From positions 1 to 60,708 of the forward strand of contig NZ_CANNCR010000024.1 of the NCBI RefSeq assembly GCF_947503125.1: a stretch of 60,708 nt of DNA. The letters are read 5' to 3'. Of this stretch, positions 1 through 8,719 are shown one piece after another. How positions within the stretch are numbered: position 1 is the stretch's first letter; every line of letters starts with the position of its first letter. The DNA comes from an uncultured Metabacillus sp. GTDB lineage: Bacteria > Bacillota > Bacilli > Bacillales > Bacillaceae. Below the pieces are notes generated by a model, which saw only the letters and a list, made by a program, of their open reading frames with translations, made no database searches and was not told where the DNA came from. The translations under genes were made by a program, and so were the position numbers.

Positions 1-633
1 GTACTTAAATCTTACTTGAAGTCGCTGGGGATTTTTTATGTTTCTTATTGGTAATTACATTATTTCATACACCAGAAAGTATAAAATTTTGTACTTAGTT
101 TTAGGCTCCAGGCGCCATCGGTTCTAGGGACTAGTCAAATCGAAATTGAAGGTAAAGAACACCTTCTATTCCGATTCGCCTTATGCTTGTCGCCGAATGC
201 TTAGCGCCTTGCGCTTTTCTTATTGTTTTCAACTGGATAGATTGTGTGAGCTGTAGTATAGATTTTAATTCTTTTTATTAGATCATAGTTTCTTTACTGC
301 TTAACCGACTTTTTCATTAGCTGGTGAGATAATGTTCTCTGAAATCTTCCCAGTTACTATACTAAGGGAGACAAAACCGTTTAACTGACAGGACATTCGC
401 GTGAATTCGACTCGTTTTAAAGCTCTCTCGATAGGGCTTTTAAAATCGCAGTATCATTTGAGGCAACCAATTACTTGATTCAACCCAATAGACCTATCCA
501 GCTAGGTAACAATTTGTGGTTGATAGCTACTGTTTTTCTTTTTTTAACACTTCGATTGCTACAGGATAAGCTGGATTTTTATCTACAGGAATAACAAGAG
601 AAGTGGATAAGTGTGAAAAAGCCAAGGCTTTTT
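1..633. other. Gene-free left edge with a dispersed repeat
   Basis: No complete gene is visible. The stretch holds one copy of the dispersed hairpin repeat (83-222) and a terminator-like hairpin serving the reverse-strand SIS gene (618-638). On the reverse strand, bases 635 to 527 are open and end in a protein-like tail, PVAIEVLKKEKQ then stop. It could be the remnant of a lost gene, but I do not recognise it. Confidence 0.5.
83..222 (+). repeat. Dispersed hairpin repeat, copy 1
   Basis: First of five related copies in the window. It starts with AAAATTTTGTACTTAG, continues through the shared block CTCCAGGCGCCATCGG, has an inner hairpin built on GAAGGTAAAGAACACCTTC, and ends CGCCTTGCGCTTTTCTT. 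The reverse complements of copies 2 and 4 carry the same TTTTGTACTT edge. It contains no long open frame. It resembles the short palindromic repeats common in Bacillus genomes; the function is unknown. Confidence 0.85.
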
Positions 634-638
634 TTAAA
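618..638 (-). terminator. Possible terminator of the SIS-domain gene
   Basis: On the reverse strand AAAAGCC and GGCTTTTT form a short hairpin just after the stop codon of the SIS gene, followed by Ts. The stem is short and the loop is tight, so it is a weak call. Confidence 0.45.
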
Positions 639-1383
639 AATCCATTCCCCTTGTTAGCAGCTCAATGCGTTTACTATACTTCTGAATTAACTTCTTATTA
701 TGTTCATCAGCCCCTGTGATATTTCCGCTTAAAAAGATCGGCGGCTCCATACCTGCATCAGCAATTTTTTTAATAGCCTCTGCTAATATCCCGTTTAGCA
801 TTGCGGCTCCAATAACTGTTGAGGTTGGGATGAACGGAACTTTAACTCTATCATAAGAAAGAATCGCATCTCCCTTTACGGAAAAATTATTAAGAGGAAG
901 ATCAACAACATCAGCGAGAAATTTTCCGCTTTTATGCCTTGATGTTTGGCCGCTTCGATAATCAAACGAACAAATGCCAACTACAAATGCTCCTTTTTCT
1001 CTAGCGTATAATGCAACATCAATCGGAACGGGATTGATACCAGAAGTTGAAAGGACAATGACTACATCATTTGGCTGGATATCCTGGCGGTCGAGAAAAT
1101 GAGCGGCATAGTCATTTAGTCGTTCCAGCTGTGAAGATTTAACCGCCCCTTCATGAAGCATGAGTGGTTCAATGAGAATTGGCTTAATAGGGGCTAGTCC
1201 TCCAGCGCGAAAAAAGACCTCTTCAGTCAGAATATGCGAGTGTCCGCAGCCGAATAATTGGATAATTCCTCCTTGCTGGATACTTTCTGCTATTTTTGCA
1301 GCAACGATTTTCATTGATTCCGACTCTTTTTCTAAAACGAGCTGGAGTTTATCTTGAATTTTTGTAAAGTATGTTGATAGCAT
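634..1383 (-). CDS. SIS-domain protein, UPF0309 family
   Basis: A 249-aa protein with a sugar isomerase (SIS) fold. A GCGHSH segment near residue 45 and a VLSTSGINPVPIDVA segment near residue 110 look like the phosphosugar-binding loops of this family, and the C-terminal half has the UPF0309 pattern. Relatives include MurQ-like and phosphoheptose isomerase-like proteins, so a phosphosugar ligand is likely but the substrate is unknown. The ATG is preceded by GAGGTG on the reverse strand. It stands alone and is divergent from the peptidase gene. The length is normal for the family. Confidence 0.85.
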   Translation of the reverse strand: MLSTYFTKIQDKLQLVLEKESESMKIVAAKIAESIQQGGIIQLFGCGHSHILTEEVFFRAGGLAPIKPILIEPLMLHEGAVKSSQLERLNDYAAHFLDRQDIQPNDVVIVLSTSGINPVPIDVALYAREKGAFVVGICSFDYRSGQTSRHKSGKFLADVVDLPLNNFSVKGDAILSYDRVKVPFIPTSTVIGAAMLNGILAEAIKKIADAGMEPPIFLSGNITGADEHNKKLIQKYSKRIELLTRGMDF

Positions 1384-1551
1384 AGCTACACCTCATATAA
1401 AAAAGAGTTTGTAAGTTAACTGTACCTTATCTGGCAAAGGAAAGAAAGAAAGAAAGAGTAGAATGATGGAAGTGCTTGCCCATTTTATGTTCTAATAAAA
1501 GGAGTCTAAAACTACACTAGAATAAGAGCTTGTTTTTAGGGGGGATGTCTG

Positions 1552-2820
1552 TTGAGAAAATGGTTAACACGATCGATCGTGTTATATTTTCTATATGCTT
1601 TTATTGTTTATTGGTATTTATTTATATTTTCACAATCTGGTGTCCCTGCCCCGTATGAGGGAACATCAGCAGACCCTGCCACTTTTATGTCAGGAAGAGA
1701 ACTGATTTTATCAGAGGAATATTCAACGATAAGAAATTTCCTTTATTTTGTTACAATGCCTTTTGAATGGTTTTTATTATTTGTATTTCTTATCACGGGC
1801 TTTTCTAAGAAAATGCAGGAATGGTCTAATGCGACTTCGCGATATTTTAGCCTGCAATCAGCTGTCTATTTTTTTTGGCTTTCACTTTTTGTAACAATCA
1901 TTTCTTTCCCGGTTGAGTGGATTGGGTATCAGGTTTCGAAAACATACAATATAACCACACAATCGTTTTCCTCATGGATGAAGGATCAGCTCATTGATTT
2001 TTGGGTGAATTATGCATTAATGACTGTGGTTGTTATTGTTCTGTACGGACTGATTAAACGATTTGAGAAAAAATGGTGGTTGTACGCATGGCTGCTTTCG
2101 ATACCGTTTTCCCTGTTTCTAATGTTTGTACAGCCGGTCGTGATTGATCCTTTATACAATGATTTTTACCCGTTGAAAAACAAGGAGCTTGAAGAGGAAA
2201 TTTTGCATTTAGCTGCTAAAGCGGATATTCCGGGTGAACATGTTTATGAAGTGAATATGTCGGAAAAAACAAATGCCCTTAATGCTTATGTAAATGGAAT
2301 TGGCTCGAACTCTAGAATTGTTTTATGGGATACAACCTTAAATCGGTTGAGTGAAAACGAAATTTTATTTATCATGGCACATGAAATGGGACATTATGTG
2401 ATGAACCATATTTATATTGGAATTGCAGGTTATTTGATTTTAAGCTTATTCGGATTATTTTTGATCCATTTGATGATGAAGGGGATCGTAAAGAAATGTG
2501 GAAATCTCCTCCACATAAAATCAATAAAAGAACTTACAGCGTTTCCGTTATTTTTAATTCTTTTAGGTGTTCTTACTTTTGCTTCAAGCCCAATAGTTAA
2601 CACCGTTTCCAGATACCAGGAAAAATCTGCGGATATGTATGCCATTGAGATGACACAGAACCATGAAGCAGCTGTAAGTTCGTTTCAGGAATTAGCAAAG
2701 GCTGGTTTAAGTCAGGTGAATCCTCCGGCTTTAGTCAAGATTTTCCGCTATACCCACCCTACGATGATTGAGAGGATTCTTTATTTAGAAGAGCACGGAG
2801 AAAAGCAATCAGGCAATTAA
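1552..2820 (+). CDS. yhfN: Membrane M48-family peptidase (YhfN / Ste24-like)
   Basis: A 422-aa integral membrane zinc peptidase related to CAAX prenyl protease 1. Hydrophobic segments occur near residues 8-28, 63-83, 103-125, 150-168 and 178-196, with two more after the active site. The zinc motif HEMGH lies at residues 277-281, and the downstream glutamate in EKSADMYA (near residue 357) would be the third ligand. The start is TTG, supported by an AGGGGGG ribosome-binding site 7 bases upstream. It probably cleaves membrane or short substrates; its physiological target is not known from the sequence. Single gene with its own terminator. Confidence 0.88.
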   Translation: MRKWLTRSIVLYFLYAFIVYWYLFIFSQSGVPAPYEGTSADPATFMSGRELILSEEYSTIRNFLYFVTMPFEWFLLFVFLITGFSKKMQEWSNATSRYFSLQSAVYFFWLSLFVTIISFPVEWIGYQVSKTYNITTQSFSSWMKDQLIDFWVNYALMTVVVIVLYGLIKRFEKKWWLYAWLLSIPFSLFLMFVQPVVIDPLYNDFYPLKNKELEEEILHLAAKADIPGEHVYEVNMSEKTNALNAYVNGIGSNSRIVLWDTTLNRLSENEILFIMAHEMGHYVMNHIYIGIAGYLILSLFGLFLIHLMMKGIVKKCGNLLHIKSIKELTAFPLFLILLGVLTFASSPIVNTVSRYQEKSADMYAIEMTQNHEAAVSSFQELAKAGLSQVNPPALVKIFRYTHPTMIERILYLEEHGEKQSGN

Positions 2821-2827
2821 GAACAAG

Positions 2828-2857
2828 GATCTGGTGATCAAAAGCCAGGTCTTTTTT
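2828..2857 (+). terminator. Terminator after the M48 peptidase gene
   Basis: GATCTGG and CCAGGTC form the stem (one G-U pair), followed by six Ts. Confidence 0.75.
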
Positions 2858-3030
2858 GTTTGTCAAAATATTGATGGTAACTGGCGATAACTAAGCAATT
2901 AGAGCTCGGCAAAAAATTTTTCGAAAATTCTTTAAAGAAAAATGTTCCATTTTTCCTTCATCTGTTATATATTAGTTTTAGTAATAACAAACTGTATTAT
3001 AACAATAATGAGTGAGGTGTTCTTTCAATC

Positions 3031-4620
3031 ATGGCAACACAAATGACTGGTTGTAAAATTATTGGAGAAATGACAAATGAATTTCACCAGGTGTTAACAC
3101 AAGAAGCGTTGCAATTTATTGAAAAGCTTGAAAGGAATTTTGGCACCCGAAGAAAGGAATTATTACAGCGTAGAATCGAACGGCAGCGGGAAATTGATCA
3201 GGGGAAATTACCGTGTTTTTTGCCCGAAACAGAGCATATTCGAAATGGAGATTGGACAGTAGCACCGATTCAGGAAGACCTTCAAGATCGTCGGGTTGAA
3301 ATTACCGGACCGGTTGATCGGAAAATGGTCATCAATGCGTTAAACTCTGGTGCAAAAGTGTTCATGGCTGATTTTGAGGATGCGACATCTCCAAGCTGGG
3401 AAAATGTTATGAGCGGGCAGGTTAATTTAAGAGATGCAGTTCGCAGAACGATTTCCTTTGAAAATGAAAACGGTAAAATCTATCAGCTAAACGAAGAGAT
3501 CGCTACATTAAAGGTAAGGCCACGAGGCTGGCATCTTGAGGAAAAGCATATTGAGCTCGATGGAAAAAGAGTTTCTGCAAGCTTAGTTGATTTTGGATTA
3601 TTCTTTTTTCATAATGCCAAGGAGCTGATAAACCGAGGCAGCGGACCTTACTTTTATTTACCTAAAATGGAAAGTCACCTTGAGGCAAGGCTTTGGAATG
3701 ATGTGTTTTGCTTCGCTCAGGATGAATTAAGTATTCCACGAGGCACGATTAAAGCGACGGTTTTAATTGAAACGATTATGGCTGCTTTTGAAATGGATGA
3801 AATTCTTTATGAATTAAAAGAACATTCAGCAGGGTTAAACTGTGGACGCTGGGATTATATTTTCAGCTATTTAAAGAAACTTAAAAACTGTGAACCTGTT
3901 ATCCTGCCAGATCGTGCACAGGTAACAATGACTGTCGGGTTTATGAGATCCTACTCACTGCTTGCGATTCAAACATGTCACAAGCGTAACGCTCATGCAA
4001 TGGGAGGAATGGCTGCTCAAATACCGATTAAACATAATCAGGAGGCAAATGAACAGGCATTTGAAAAGGTTCGCGCTGATAAAGAGCGTGAAGCAACAGA
4101 TGGGCATGACGGGACATGGGTGGCACATCCAGCACTTGTACAGGTGGCAATGGAAGTTTTTGATAAGCATATGAAAACACCAAACCAGATTCAACGCAAA
4201 CGGGAAGATGTTATGGTAACAGCTGAGGATTTACTTGAGGTACCAGATGGTGCGATTACAGAAGCTGGAGTAAGGACAAATATCGATGTTGGCATCCGTT
4301 ATCTTGCCTCATGGCTAAGCGGAAGGGGGGCTGCACCTATTCATCATTTAATGGAGGATGCCGCAACCGCAGAAATTTCACGGGCTCAACTGTGGCAATG
4401 GATCAGACATCCACGGGGAATCCTTGATGATGGCAGGAAGCTGACTTTTGAACTTTATGAGCAATTAAGAGATGAAGAGATTAGGAAGATTCAAGAAGAA
4501 CTCGGTGAAGCAGGGTTTCAAAAGGGGAAATTTAACGAAGCAATTGCCGTGTTTGATGAGCTTGTGAAGCGTGATGAATTTATTGATTTTTTAACGATAC
4601 CAAGTTATGAAAAACTTTAA
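3031..4620 (+). CDS. aceB: Malate synthase A
   Basis: A 529-aa enzyme that condenses glyoxylate with acetyl-CoA to malate, the second step of the glyoxylate shunt. It carries the family signature [16 protein letters not shown] (near residue 266), a catalytic-type arginine in [13 protein letters not shown], and the FEDATSPSW segment near residue 115. The length matches the AceB (malate synthase A) class rather than the larger GlcB class. The ATG follows a GAGTGAGGTG ribosome-binding region. It sits 82 bases before aceA in the same direction with no terminator between, so the two probably form an operon for growth on acetate or fatty acids. Confidence 0.96.
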   Translation: MATQMTGCKIIGEMTNEFHQVLTQEALQFIEKLERNFGTRRKELLQRRIERQREIDQGKLPCFLPETEHIRNGDWTVAPIQEDLQDRRVEITGPVDRKMVINALNSGAKVFMADFEDATSPSWENVMSGQVNLRDAVRRTISFENENGKIYQLNEEIATLKVRPRGWHLEEKHIELDGKRVSASLVDFGLFFFHNAKELINRGSGPYFYLPKMESHLEARLWNDVFCFAQDELSIPRGTIKATVLIETIMAAFEMDEILYELKEHSAGLNCGRWDYIFSYLKKLKNCEPVILPDRAQVTMTVGFMRSYSLLAIQTCHKRNAHAMGGMAAQIPIKHNQEANEQAFEKVRADKEREATDGHDGTWVAHPALVQVAMEVFDKHMKTPNQIQRKREDVMVTAEDLLEVPDGAITEAGVRTNIDVGIRYLASWLSGRGAAPIHHLMEDAATAEISRAQLWQWIRHPRGILDDGRKLTFELYEQLRDEEIRKIQEELGEAGFQKGKFNEAIAVFDELVKRDEFIDFLTIPSYEKL

Positions 4621-4702
4621 AATTTATCGACGGATAAGGAGAAGTCAGTTAAAATATCCGACTATCCATATAAAAAAACTAAAATAAATGGGGGAATGAA
4701 AA

Positions 4703-5983
4703 GTGAACGGTCAAAGAATAAAAGCATTACAAGAAAGCTGGGAATTCGATAAGCGTTGGGAAGGGATTACCCGCCCATACAGTGCAGAAGAGGTAATTCG
4801 CTTAAGGGGCTCTATTGAGATTGAACATACCCTTGCTAGACGCGGAGCTGAAAAGCTTTGGAACTATCTGCAAACTGAGGATTATATCCATGCATTAGGT
4901 GCGCTAACTGGAAACCAGGCGGTACAACAGGTAAAAGCCGGGCTAAAGGCCATCTACTTAAGCGGATGGCAGGTTGCAGCAGATGCAAACCTTTCCGGTA
5001 ACATGTATCCAGATCAAAGCTTATACCCGGCAAACAGTGTGCCGCATGTTGTAAAGCGCATCAATCAAGCGCTTCAGCGTGCCGATCAAATTCAGCATCT
5101 TGAAGGAGAGGGAAATATCGATTGGTTTGCTCCGATTGTTGCCGATGCAGAAGCTGGTTTTGGCGGTCAGTTAAATGTATTCGAATTAATGAAATCAATG
5201 ATTGAAGCAGGTGCAGCGGGTGTTCATTTTGAAGACCAATTATCCTCTGAGAAAAAATGCGGACACTTAGGCGGAAAGGTATTGCTGCCAACACAAACAG
5301 CTGTAAAAAATCTAATCTCTGCACGATTGGCAGCAGACGTTATGGGCACACCGACCATCATCATTGCTCGTACAGATGCGGATGCCGCAGATTTAATTAC
5401 AAGTGACATTGATCCGATTGATCAAGAATTTATTACAGGGGAACGGACGGTAGAAGGTTTTTATCGAACTCGTGCCGGCATTGACCAAGCGATTAGCAGA
5501 GGACTTGCCTATGCACCATATGCTGATTTAATTTGGTGTGAAACCTCTGAACCTAATCTGGAACAAGCAAAAAGATTTGCTGAAGCGATACATGAAAAAT
5601 TCCCTGGAAAATTATTAGCCTATAATTGCTCACCATCATTTAACTGGAAGAAAAAGCTTGATGATCAAACAATCGCAAACTTCCAGAAAGAAATTGCGAA
5701 AATGGGCTATAAATTCCAATTCGTAACACTTGCAGGCTTCCACGCCCTTAACCATAGCATGTTCGAGCTTGCCAGAGGATACCGGGACCGCGGCATGGCA
5801 GCTTACTCAGAACTGCAGCAACGTGAATTTGCCAGCGAAGTATATGGGTATACAGCAACAAGACATCAGCGTGAAGTTGGGACTGGGTACTTTGATGAAG
5901 TGGCTCAAACGATCTCTGGCGGAACATCATCGACAACCGCGTTGAAGGGGTCAACGGAAGCGGAGCAGTTTACGGAGGCTTGA
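4703..5983 (+). CDS. aceA: Isocitrate lyase
   Basis: A 426-aa enzyme that splits isocitrate into succinate and glyoxylate. The catalytic signature KKCGH is at residues 184-188 (C186), and the N-terminal [14 protein letters not shown] pattern is typical. GTG start after a GGGGGAATG ribosome-binding region. Second gene of the aceB-aceA operon. The usual TTALKGSTE-type C-terminus is present. Just downstream, in another frame, there is a short lookalike of this tail (6040-6096), suggesting an old partial duplication of the 3' end. Confidence 0.97.
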   Translation: MNGQRIKALQESWEFDKRWEGITRPYSAEEVIRLRGSIEIEHTLARRGAEKLWNYLQTEDYIHALGALTGNQAVQQVKAGLKAIYLSGWQVAADANLSGNMYPDQSLYPANSVPHVVKRINQALQRADQIQHLEGEGNIDWFAPIVADAEAGFGGQLNVFELMKSMIEAGAAGVHFEDQLSSEKKCGHLGGKVLLPTQTAVKNLISARLAADVMGTPTIIIARTDADAADLITSDIDPIDQEFITGERTVEGFYRTRAGIDQAISRGLAYAPYADLIWCETSEPNLEQAKRFAEAIHEKFPGKLLAYNCSPSFNWKKKLDDQTIANFQKEIAKMGYKFQFVTLAGFHALNHSMFELARGYRDRGMAAYSELQQREFASEVYGYTATRHQREVGTGYFDEVAQTISGGTSSTTALKGSTEAEQFTEA

Positions 5984-6039
5984 AATTGAGGTGGTAGGAC
6001 AGTTCCAAATAATACCACAGATGAGTGTTTTTCTTCCAA

Positions 6040-6096
6040 ATTACAGGCTCAATTGAAGATGAACAGCTTACAGAGGCATGTATTGGAAAGCACTAA
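6040..6096 (+). pseudogene. Possible relic of an isocitrate lyase 3' end
   Basis: The codons read GSIEDEQLTEA, close to the real aceA tail [11 protein letters not shown] that ends 57 bases upstream. By eye about 26 of 36 aligned bases match. The frame differs from aceA and there is no start site. This may be a remnant of a duplicated or recombined 3' end; the match is short, so confidence is low. Confidence 0.35.
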
Positions 6097-6109
6097 TTTA
6101 ATGGGGAAT

Positions 6110-6132
6110 ACCCCACTGCTTTTCGTGGGGGT
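6110..6132 (+). terminator. Hairpin after aceBA
   Basis: ACCCCAC pairs with GTGGGGGT around an 8-base loop. There is no T-run, so it may be a weak terminator or a 3'-end-stabilising hairpin for the aceBA transcript. Confidence 0.45.
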
Positions 6133-6160
6133 GACTAGAACAAAGGGGATAAAAAATAAT

Positions 6161-6196
6161 GGGGACAGTTCCTCAAAACATTAGAGGAACTGTCCC
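6161..6196. terminator. Perfect inverted repeat, likely terminator of the stress gene
   Basis: GGGACAGTTCCTC and GAGGAACTGTCCC form a 13-bp perfect stem around a 9-base loop. On the reverse strand it is followed by ATTATTTTTT, so it can terminate the stress protein gene that ends at 6210. Similar GGGGACAGTTCC palindromes recur in many genomes as repeats, so it may also be a repeat unit. Confidence 0.6.
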
Positions 6197-6209
6197 AAAA
6201 AATATATCT

Positions 6210-6821
6210 CTACCATTTTCTACTAATATTTGCTCCGGTATTTATGTTCCTATCCTTTTCATTTATCGTAGGATCACGATCTTCGTAGTTATTGTAATCA
6301 TTTTCGCGAATAACACTTCCTTCAACAGGGGTTGTATCTACCTCTGGAGGAATGGATTGTTCGTTTCTTTTATCAGAGTCTTCTTTTTGGTCAACAATGA
6401 CTAAGATTTTGCCTTCTTTAACTGATGCGTTGTAGTGCTTTGCATCTTCTTCTGGAATGCCTAATCCAATGAGTGCCCCAGATAATCCGCCGACTCCTGC
6501 TCCGACAGCCGCACCCGTTAACGTAGCAGCAATTGGTCCCGCTGCTAAAATCGGTCCAATACCAGGAATGACAAGGGCTCCTACGCCTGCCAACAAACCA
6601 GTTAACCCGCCAAGTGTACCTCCTGCTACTGCCCCTGTTGCTGCTCCTTCGCCCGCTGTTGTACCTGTTTCATCTGTAATCGTGTCGACATCATCCTGAT
6701 TTTTGCTTATTACAGAGATCTCTTCTGCTTTATAGCCTTGTCTTTTTAGATCCTCCACAGCTGAGATCGCTTCTTTTTCTGTATCATAAATTCTAGCAAA
6801 ACGTTGATTATGCTTGTCCAT
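6210..6821 (-). CDS. General stress protein, YflT-type with glycine-rich core
   Basis: A 203-aa protein. The N-terminal 50 residues (FARIYDTEKEAISAVEDLKRQ) match the domain of general stress proteins such as YflT/GSP17M. The middle (residues 57-122) is a long Gly/Ala-rich stretch with GxxxG-type repeats that could insert in or lie on membranes, followed by an acidic hydrophilic tail. The start follows AGGAGGAG. A sigma-B type promoter lies about 45 bases upstream, which agrees with a stress role. The biochemical function is unknown. Confidence 0.8.
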   Translation of the reverse strand: MDKHNQRFARIYDTEKEAISAVEDLKRQGYKAEEISVISKNQDDVDTITDETGTTAGEGAATGAVAGGTLGGLTGLLAGVGALVIPGIGPILAAGPIAATLTGAAVGAGVGGLSGALIGLGIPEEDAKHYNASVKEGKILVIVDQKEDSDKRNEQSIPPEVDTTPVEGSVIRENDYNNYEDRDPTINEKDRNINTGANISRKW

Positions 6822-6862
6822 GCTTACTCCTCCTTTTAGTTTTTTTATGTTCTATAATGCAT

Positions 6863-6889
6863 CTACCCAAAAACGGCCGCAAAATAAAC
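6863..6889 (-). promoter_or_regulatory. Sigma-B type promoter of the stress protein gene
   Basis: On the reverse strand GTTTAT, 15 bases, then GGGTAG matches the sigma-B pattern (GTTTWW, 13-15 bases, GGGWAW) apart from the last base. It lies 41 bases upstream of the ATG. Confidence 0.7.
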
Positions 6890-6951
6890 CAGTTATTTTA
6901 ATAGAAAAAGGGTTCACGATTAAATCATTGTATAGATGCTTAGTGACATAA

Positions 6952-7094
6952 GAAAAGCGCAAGCGCCTTGATCAGCCCCGACAAGCATAAGACGCTCATG
7001 AATAGAAGGCGTTCTTTGCCTTCAATTCATGAGTGGCTAGACCCTAGAGGGGCTAGGCGCTGGAGCTAGACACTAAAACTAAGTACAAAATTTT
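6952..7094 (-). repeat. Dispersed hairpin repeat, copy 2
   Basis: Reverse-oriented copy of the same family as 83-222. Read on the reverse strand it starts AAAATTTTGTACTTAGTTTT, passes GTCTAGCTCCAGCGCC, has the inner hairpin TTGAAGGCAAAGAACGCCTTC and ends GCGCTTTTCTT. It lies between the stress gene and the IDEAL-domain gene. Confidence 0.85.
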
Positions 7095-7105
7095 CTTTCT
7101 TACCT

Positions 7106-7135
7106 TTAAAAAAATAAGACTGCCATATGGCAGCC
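7106..7135 (-). terminator. Terminator of the IDEAL-domain gene
   Basis: The self-complementary CTGCCATATGGCAG (7120-7133) is followed on the reverse strand by a T-rich run directly after the stop codon at 7137. Confidence 0.75.
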
Positions 7136-7136
7136 C

Positions 7137-7373
7137 TTATCCTAACTTACGTAATACCTTGTATTCTTTTGATAGCTTCATGAATAATGGTTCGTTCTTC
7201 GTGTCAAGTGCATCATTTATACGTTCTTCTAGCAAAAATCTTTTCCTGTTAAACAACGCTTCGTCTAAAACCATTTGAATATACATGTCTAACACAGGAT
7301 GCTCGGATGGAACGTTTTTCATTGAATTGCGGGACTTCATGATCTCAGTGTAGGAAGACTTTTTATTTTTCAT
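7137..7373 (-). CDS. IDEAL-domain protein next to comK (YhzC-like)
   Basis: A 78-aa protein whose C-terminal half (from about residue 33) is an IDEAL domain: a hydrophobic stretch, then DEALFNRKRFLLEERINDALD and a final KEYKVLRKLG. The N-terminus is short, basic and polar. It has its own terminator and faces away from comK. In B. subtilis the small gene yhzC sits beside comK; I assign the relation by position and size. The domain is known in small Bacillus proteins but has no settled biochemical role. Confidence 0.75.
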   Translation of the reverse strand: MKNKKSSYTEIMKSRNSMKNVPSEHPVLDMYIQMVLDEALFNRKRFLLEERINDALDTKNEPLFMKLSKEYKVLRKLG

Positions 7374-7527
7374 GAAAGATACCCCCTGATGCCTTTTTTA
7401 TATTGTATGGAATTAGGTAGTGAAAATCAACCAAATAGTTAAAATTTTTAAAAAATTTAATCAGAATATTTTAACCGTGTATGAAATACATTTAGTTGGA
7501 TAAGCTATTCTAAAAGGGTGTGAAAAC

Positions 7528-7647
7528 ATGGATAAAGAAAAAGAACGTGAGCTTTCGCCAACTGCATTAAATCCTTTGGTAGGGATTGAGAGCTTGAACG
7601 ATAAAAATGAAAATGAAGAATTGGATGAAAAGATACTGGAGGAATGA
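7528..7647 (+). CDS. Small acidic 39-aa protein upstream of comK
   Basis: An open frame of 39 codons, M-D-K-E-K-E-R-E-L-S to K-I-L-E-E, very charged with an acidic tail. A ribosome-binding site (AAAGGGTGTG) lies at proper distance from the ATG, and a strong intrinsic terminator begins overlapping the stop codon, which together argue that it is a real gene. I do not recognise the family. It is transcribed towards comK but is separated from it by the terminator. Confidence 0.6.
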   Translation: MDKEKERELSPTALNPLVGIESLNDKNENEELDEKILEE

Positions 7648-7682
7648 CTTCTTTAAGAAAATGTTAAGGAAGTCATTTTTTT
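7643..7682 (+). terminator. Terminator after the 39-aa gene
   Basis: AATGACTTC pairs with GAAGTCATT and is followed by a run of Ts; an inner CTTTAA / TTAAGG extends the stem. Confidence 0.85.
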
Positions 7683-7778
7683 GTTGAGATTTTGTAAAAT
7701 TTATAGAAATTTATTTTTGGACATGCTAGATTGGAATTGTGAAAAATTACCTAATAAAAAAGTAGGAGGAGAAAGGTT

Positions 7779-8348
7779 GTGAATGAATTGAAAAATGTTT
7801 TAGAGGATTACATTATTAACCGATTTACAATGGCGATCATTCCTGATTCAAACAGAATGTACTCAGAAGTCATTGAATATGAAGAGGAGGTGGTCGTACA
7901 TAAACGTCCGATGGAAATCATTGATCAAAGCTGCAGATATTTTGGAAGCAGTTATTCGGGGAGAAAAGAAGGGACAAAGGGCCTGATGAGAATTACCCAT
8001 AAATCACCGATCGTTATTGATCCAGCAAATTCGATTTACTTTTTCCCTACGACTTCTTCAACGAAATCGCATTGCGTATGGATTTCTCATGGTTATGTAA
8101 AGGAATATTCAAAAGCAAAGCATGATAATACACAGATAACCTTTACGAATGGAAAAACAATCACTCTACCACTTTCAGTTGGATCATTTGAAAATCAACT
8201 CTTTCGCACAGCACAACTTCGAACAATCATCACATCACGAATTGAACTAGAACAGCAAAAGATAAACAAGCTTCTCAAGCCAAGTGAAAAAGATGTAAAT
8301 GCTATTTATGAACAAATTATAAGAGAATTTCAACGAAAACTATATTGA
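7779..8348 (+). CDS. comK: Competence transcription factor ComK
   Basis: A 189-aa DNA-binding activator of DNA-uptake genes, close to the 192-aa B. subtilis ComK. It has the internal hallmark IDQSCRYFGSSYSGRKEGTK near residue 48, the KSPIVIDPANSIYFFPT segment, and WISHGYV. The start is GTG with an AGGAGGAGAAAGG site just upstream. Single gene. The upstream 80 bases are rich in A and T tracts compatible with ComK-box autoregulation (paired AAAA-N5-TTTT), but I cannot point to a clean pair of boxes. The frame is intact. Confidence 0.93.
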   Translation: MNELKNVLEDYIINRFTMAIIPDSNRMYSEVIEYEEEVVVHKRPMEIIDQSCRYFGSSYSGRKEGTKGLMRITHKSPIVIDPANSIYFFPTTSSTKSHCVWISHGYVKEYSKAKHDNTQITFTNGKTITLPLSVGSFENQLFRTAQLRTIITSRIELEQQKINKLLKPSEKDVNAIYEQIIREFQRKLY

Positions 8349-8452
8349 TGATTTAATTTAATAAAATGCATGGAGGCTGATTCTAAATAGAAATATCCAG
8401 CTTCTCTAACCCAACAAGTGGATCCCTCAAAAAAGGATGAAGTCCTGTTCAG

Positions 8453-8635
8453 TTGGTGATTGCTGGAGAAGTTGGACATTTTAGGACAGTCTCTTTTTTG
8501 TCGTTTAGGGGCCGTTATGCGTTTGCTGATTTCCTTTTTGAAGTATTTTTCTATATTCCAGAACTTATTATCTTTCCGTTTAGAGTTTTGTGGTATGTGA
8601 TTCGATTTATTTTCCGAGCTTTTGACTGGATTTAG
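8453..8635 (+). CDS. Possible small membrane protein (60 aa or less)
   Basis: The frame ends FLFEVFFYIPELIIFPFRV followed by LWYVIRFIFRAFDWI, which is strongly hydrophobic with aromatic and basic spacing, like small Bacillus membrane peptides. A hairpin with Ts follows 10 bases after the stop. The start is unclear: GTG at 8453 and TTG codons further in lack a good ribosome-binding site. This is either a real small gene with an odd start or a decayed one. Confidence 0.4.
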   Translation: MVIAGEVGHFRTVSFLSFRGRYAFADFLFEVFFYIPELIIFPFRVLWYVIRFIFRAFDWI

Positions 8636-8645
8636 GAAAATTAGG

Positions 8646-8674
8646 GACACCTGCTGCTACAGAGAGGTGTCTTT
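8646..8674 (+). terminator. Hairpin after the small membrane frame
   Basis: GACACCT pairs with AGGTGTC around a 12-base loop, followed by TTT. Confidence 0.5.
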
Positions 8675-8719
8675 CAGCGTTCAAATAAAAAAGAATGGAA
8701 TTTTTCCAAAGTAAACCAT

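Noticed and set aside
6457-6699. Forward-strand frame rich in Ala and Pro inside the stress protein gene
   Set aside because: It is the mirror of the Gly/Ala-rich coding sequence on the other strand and has no start signal.
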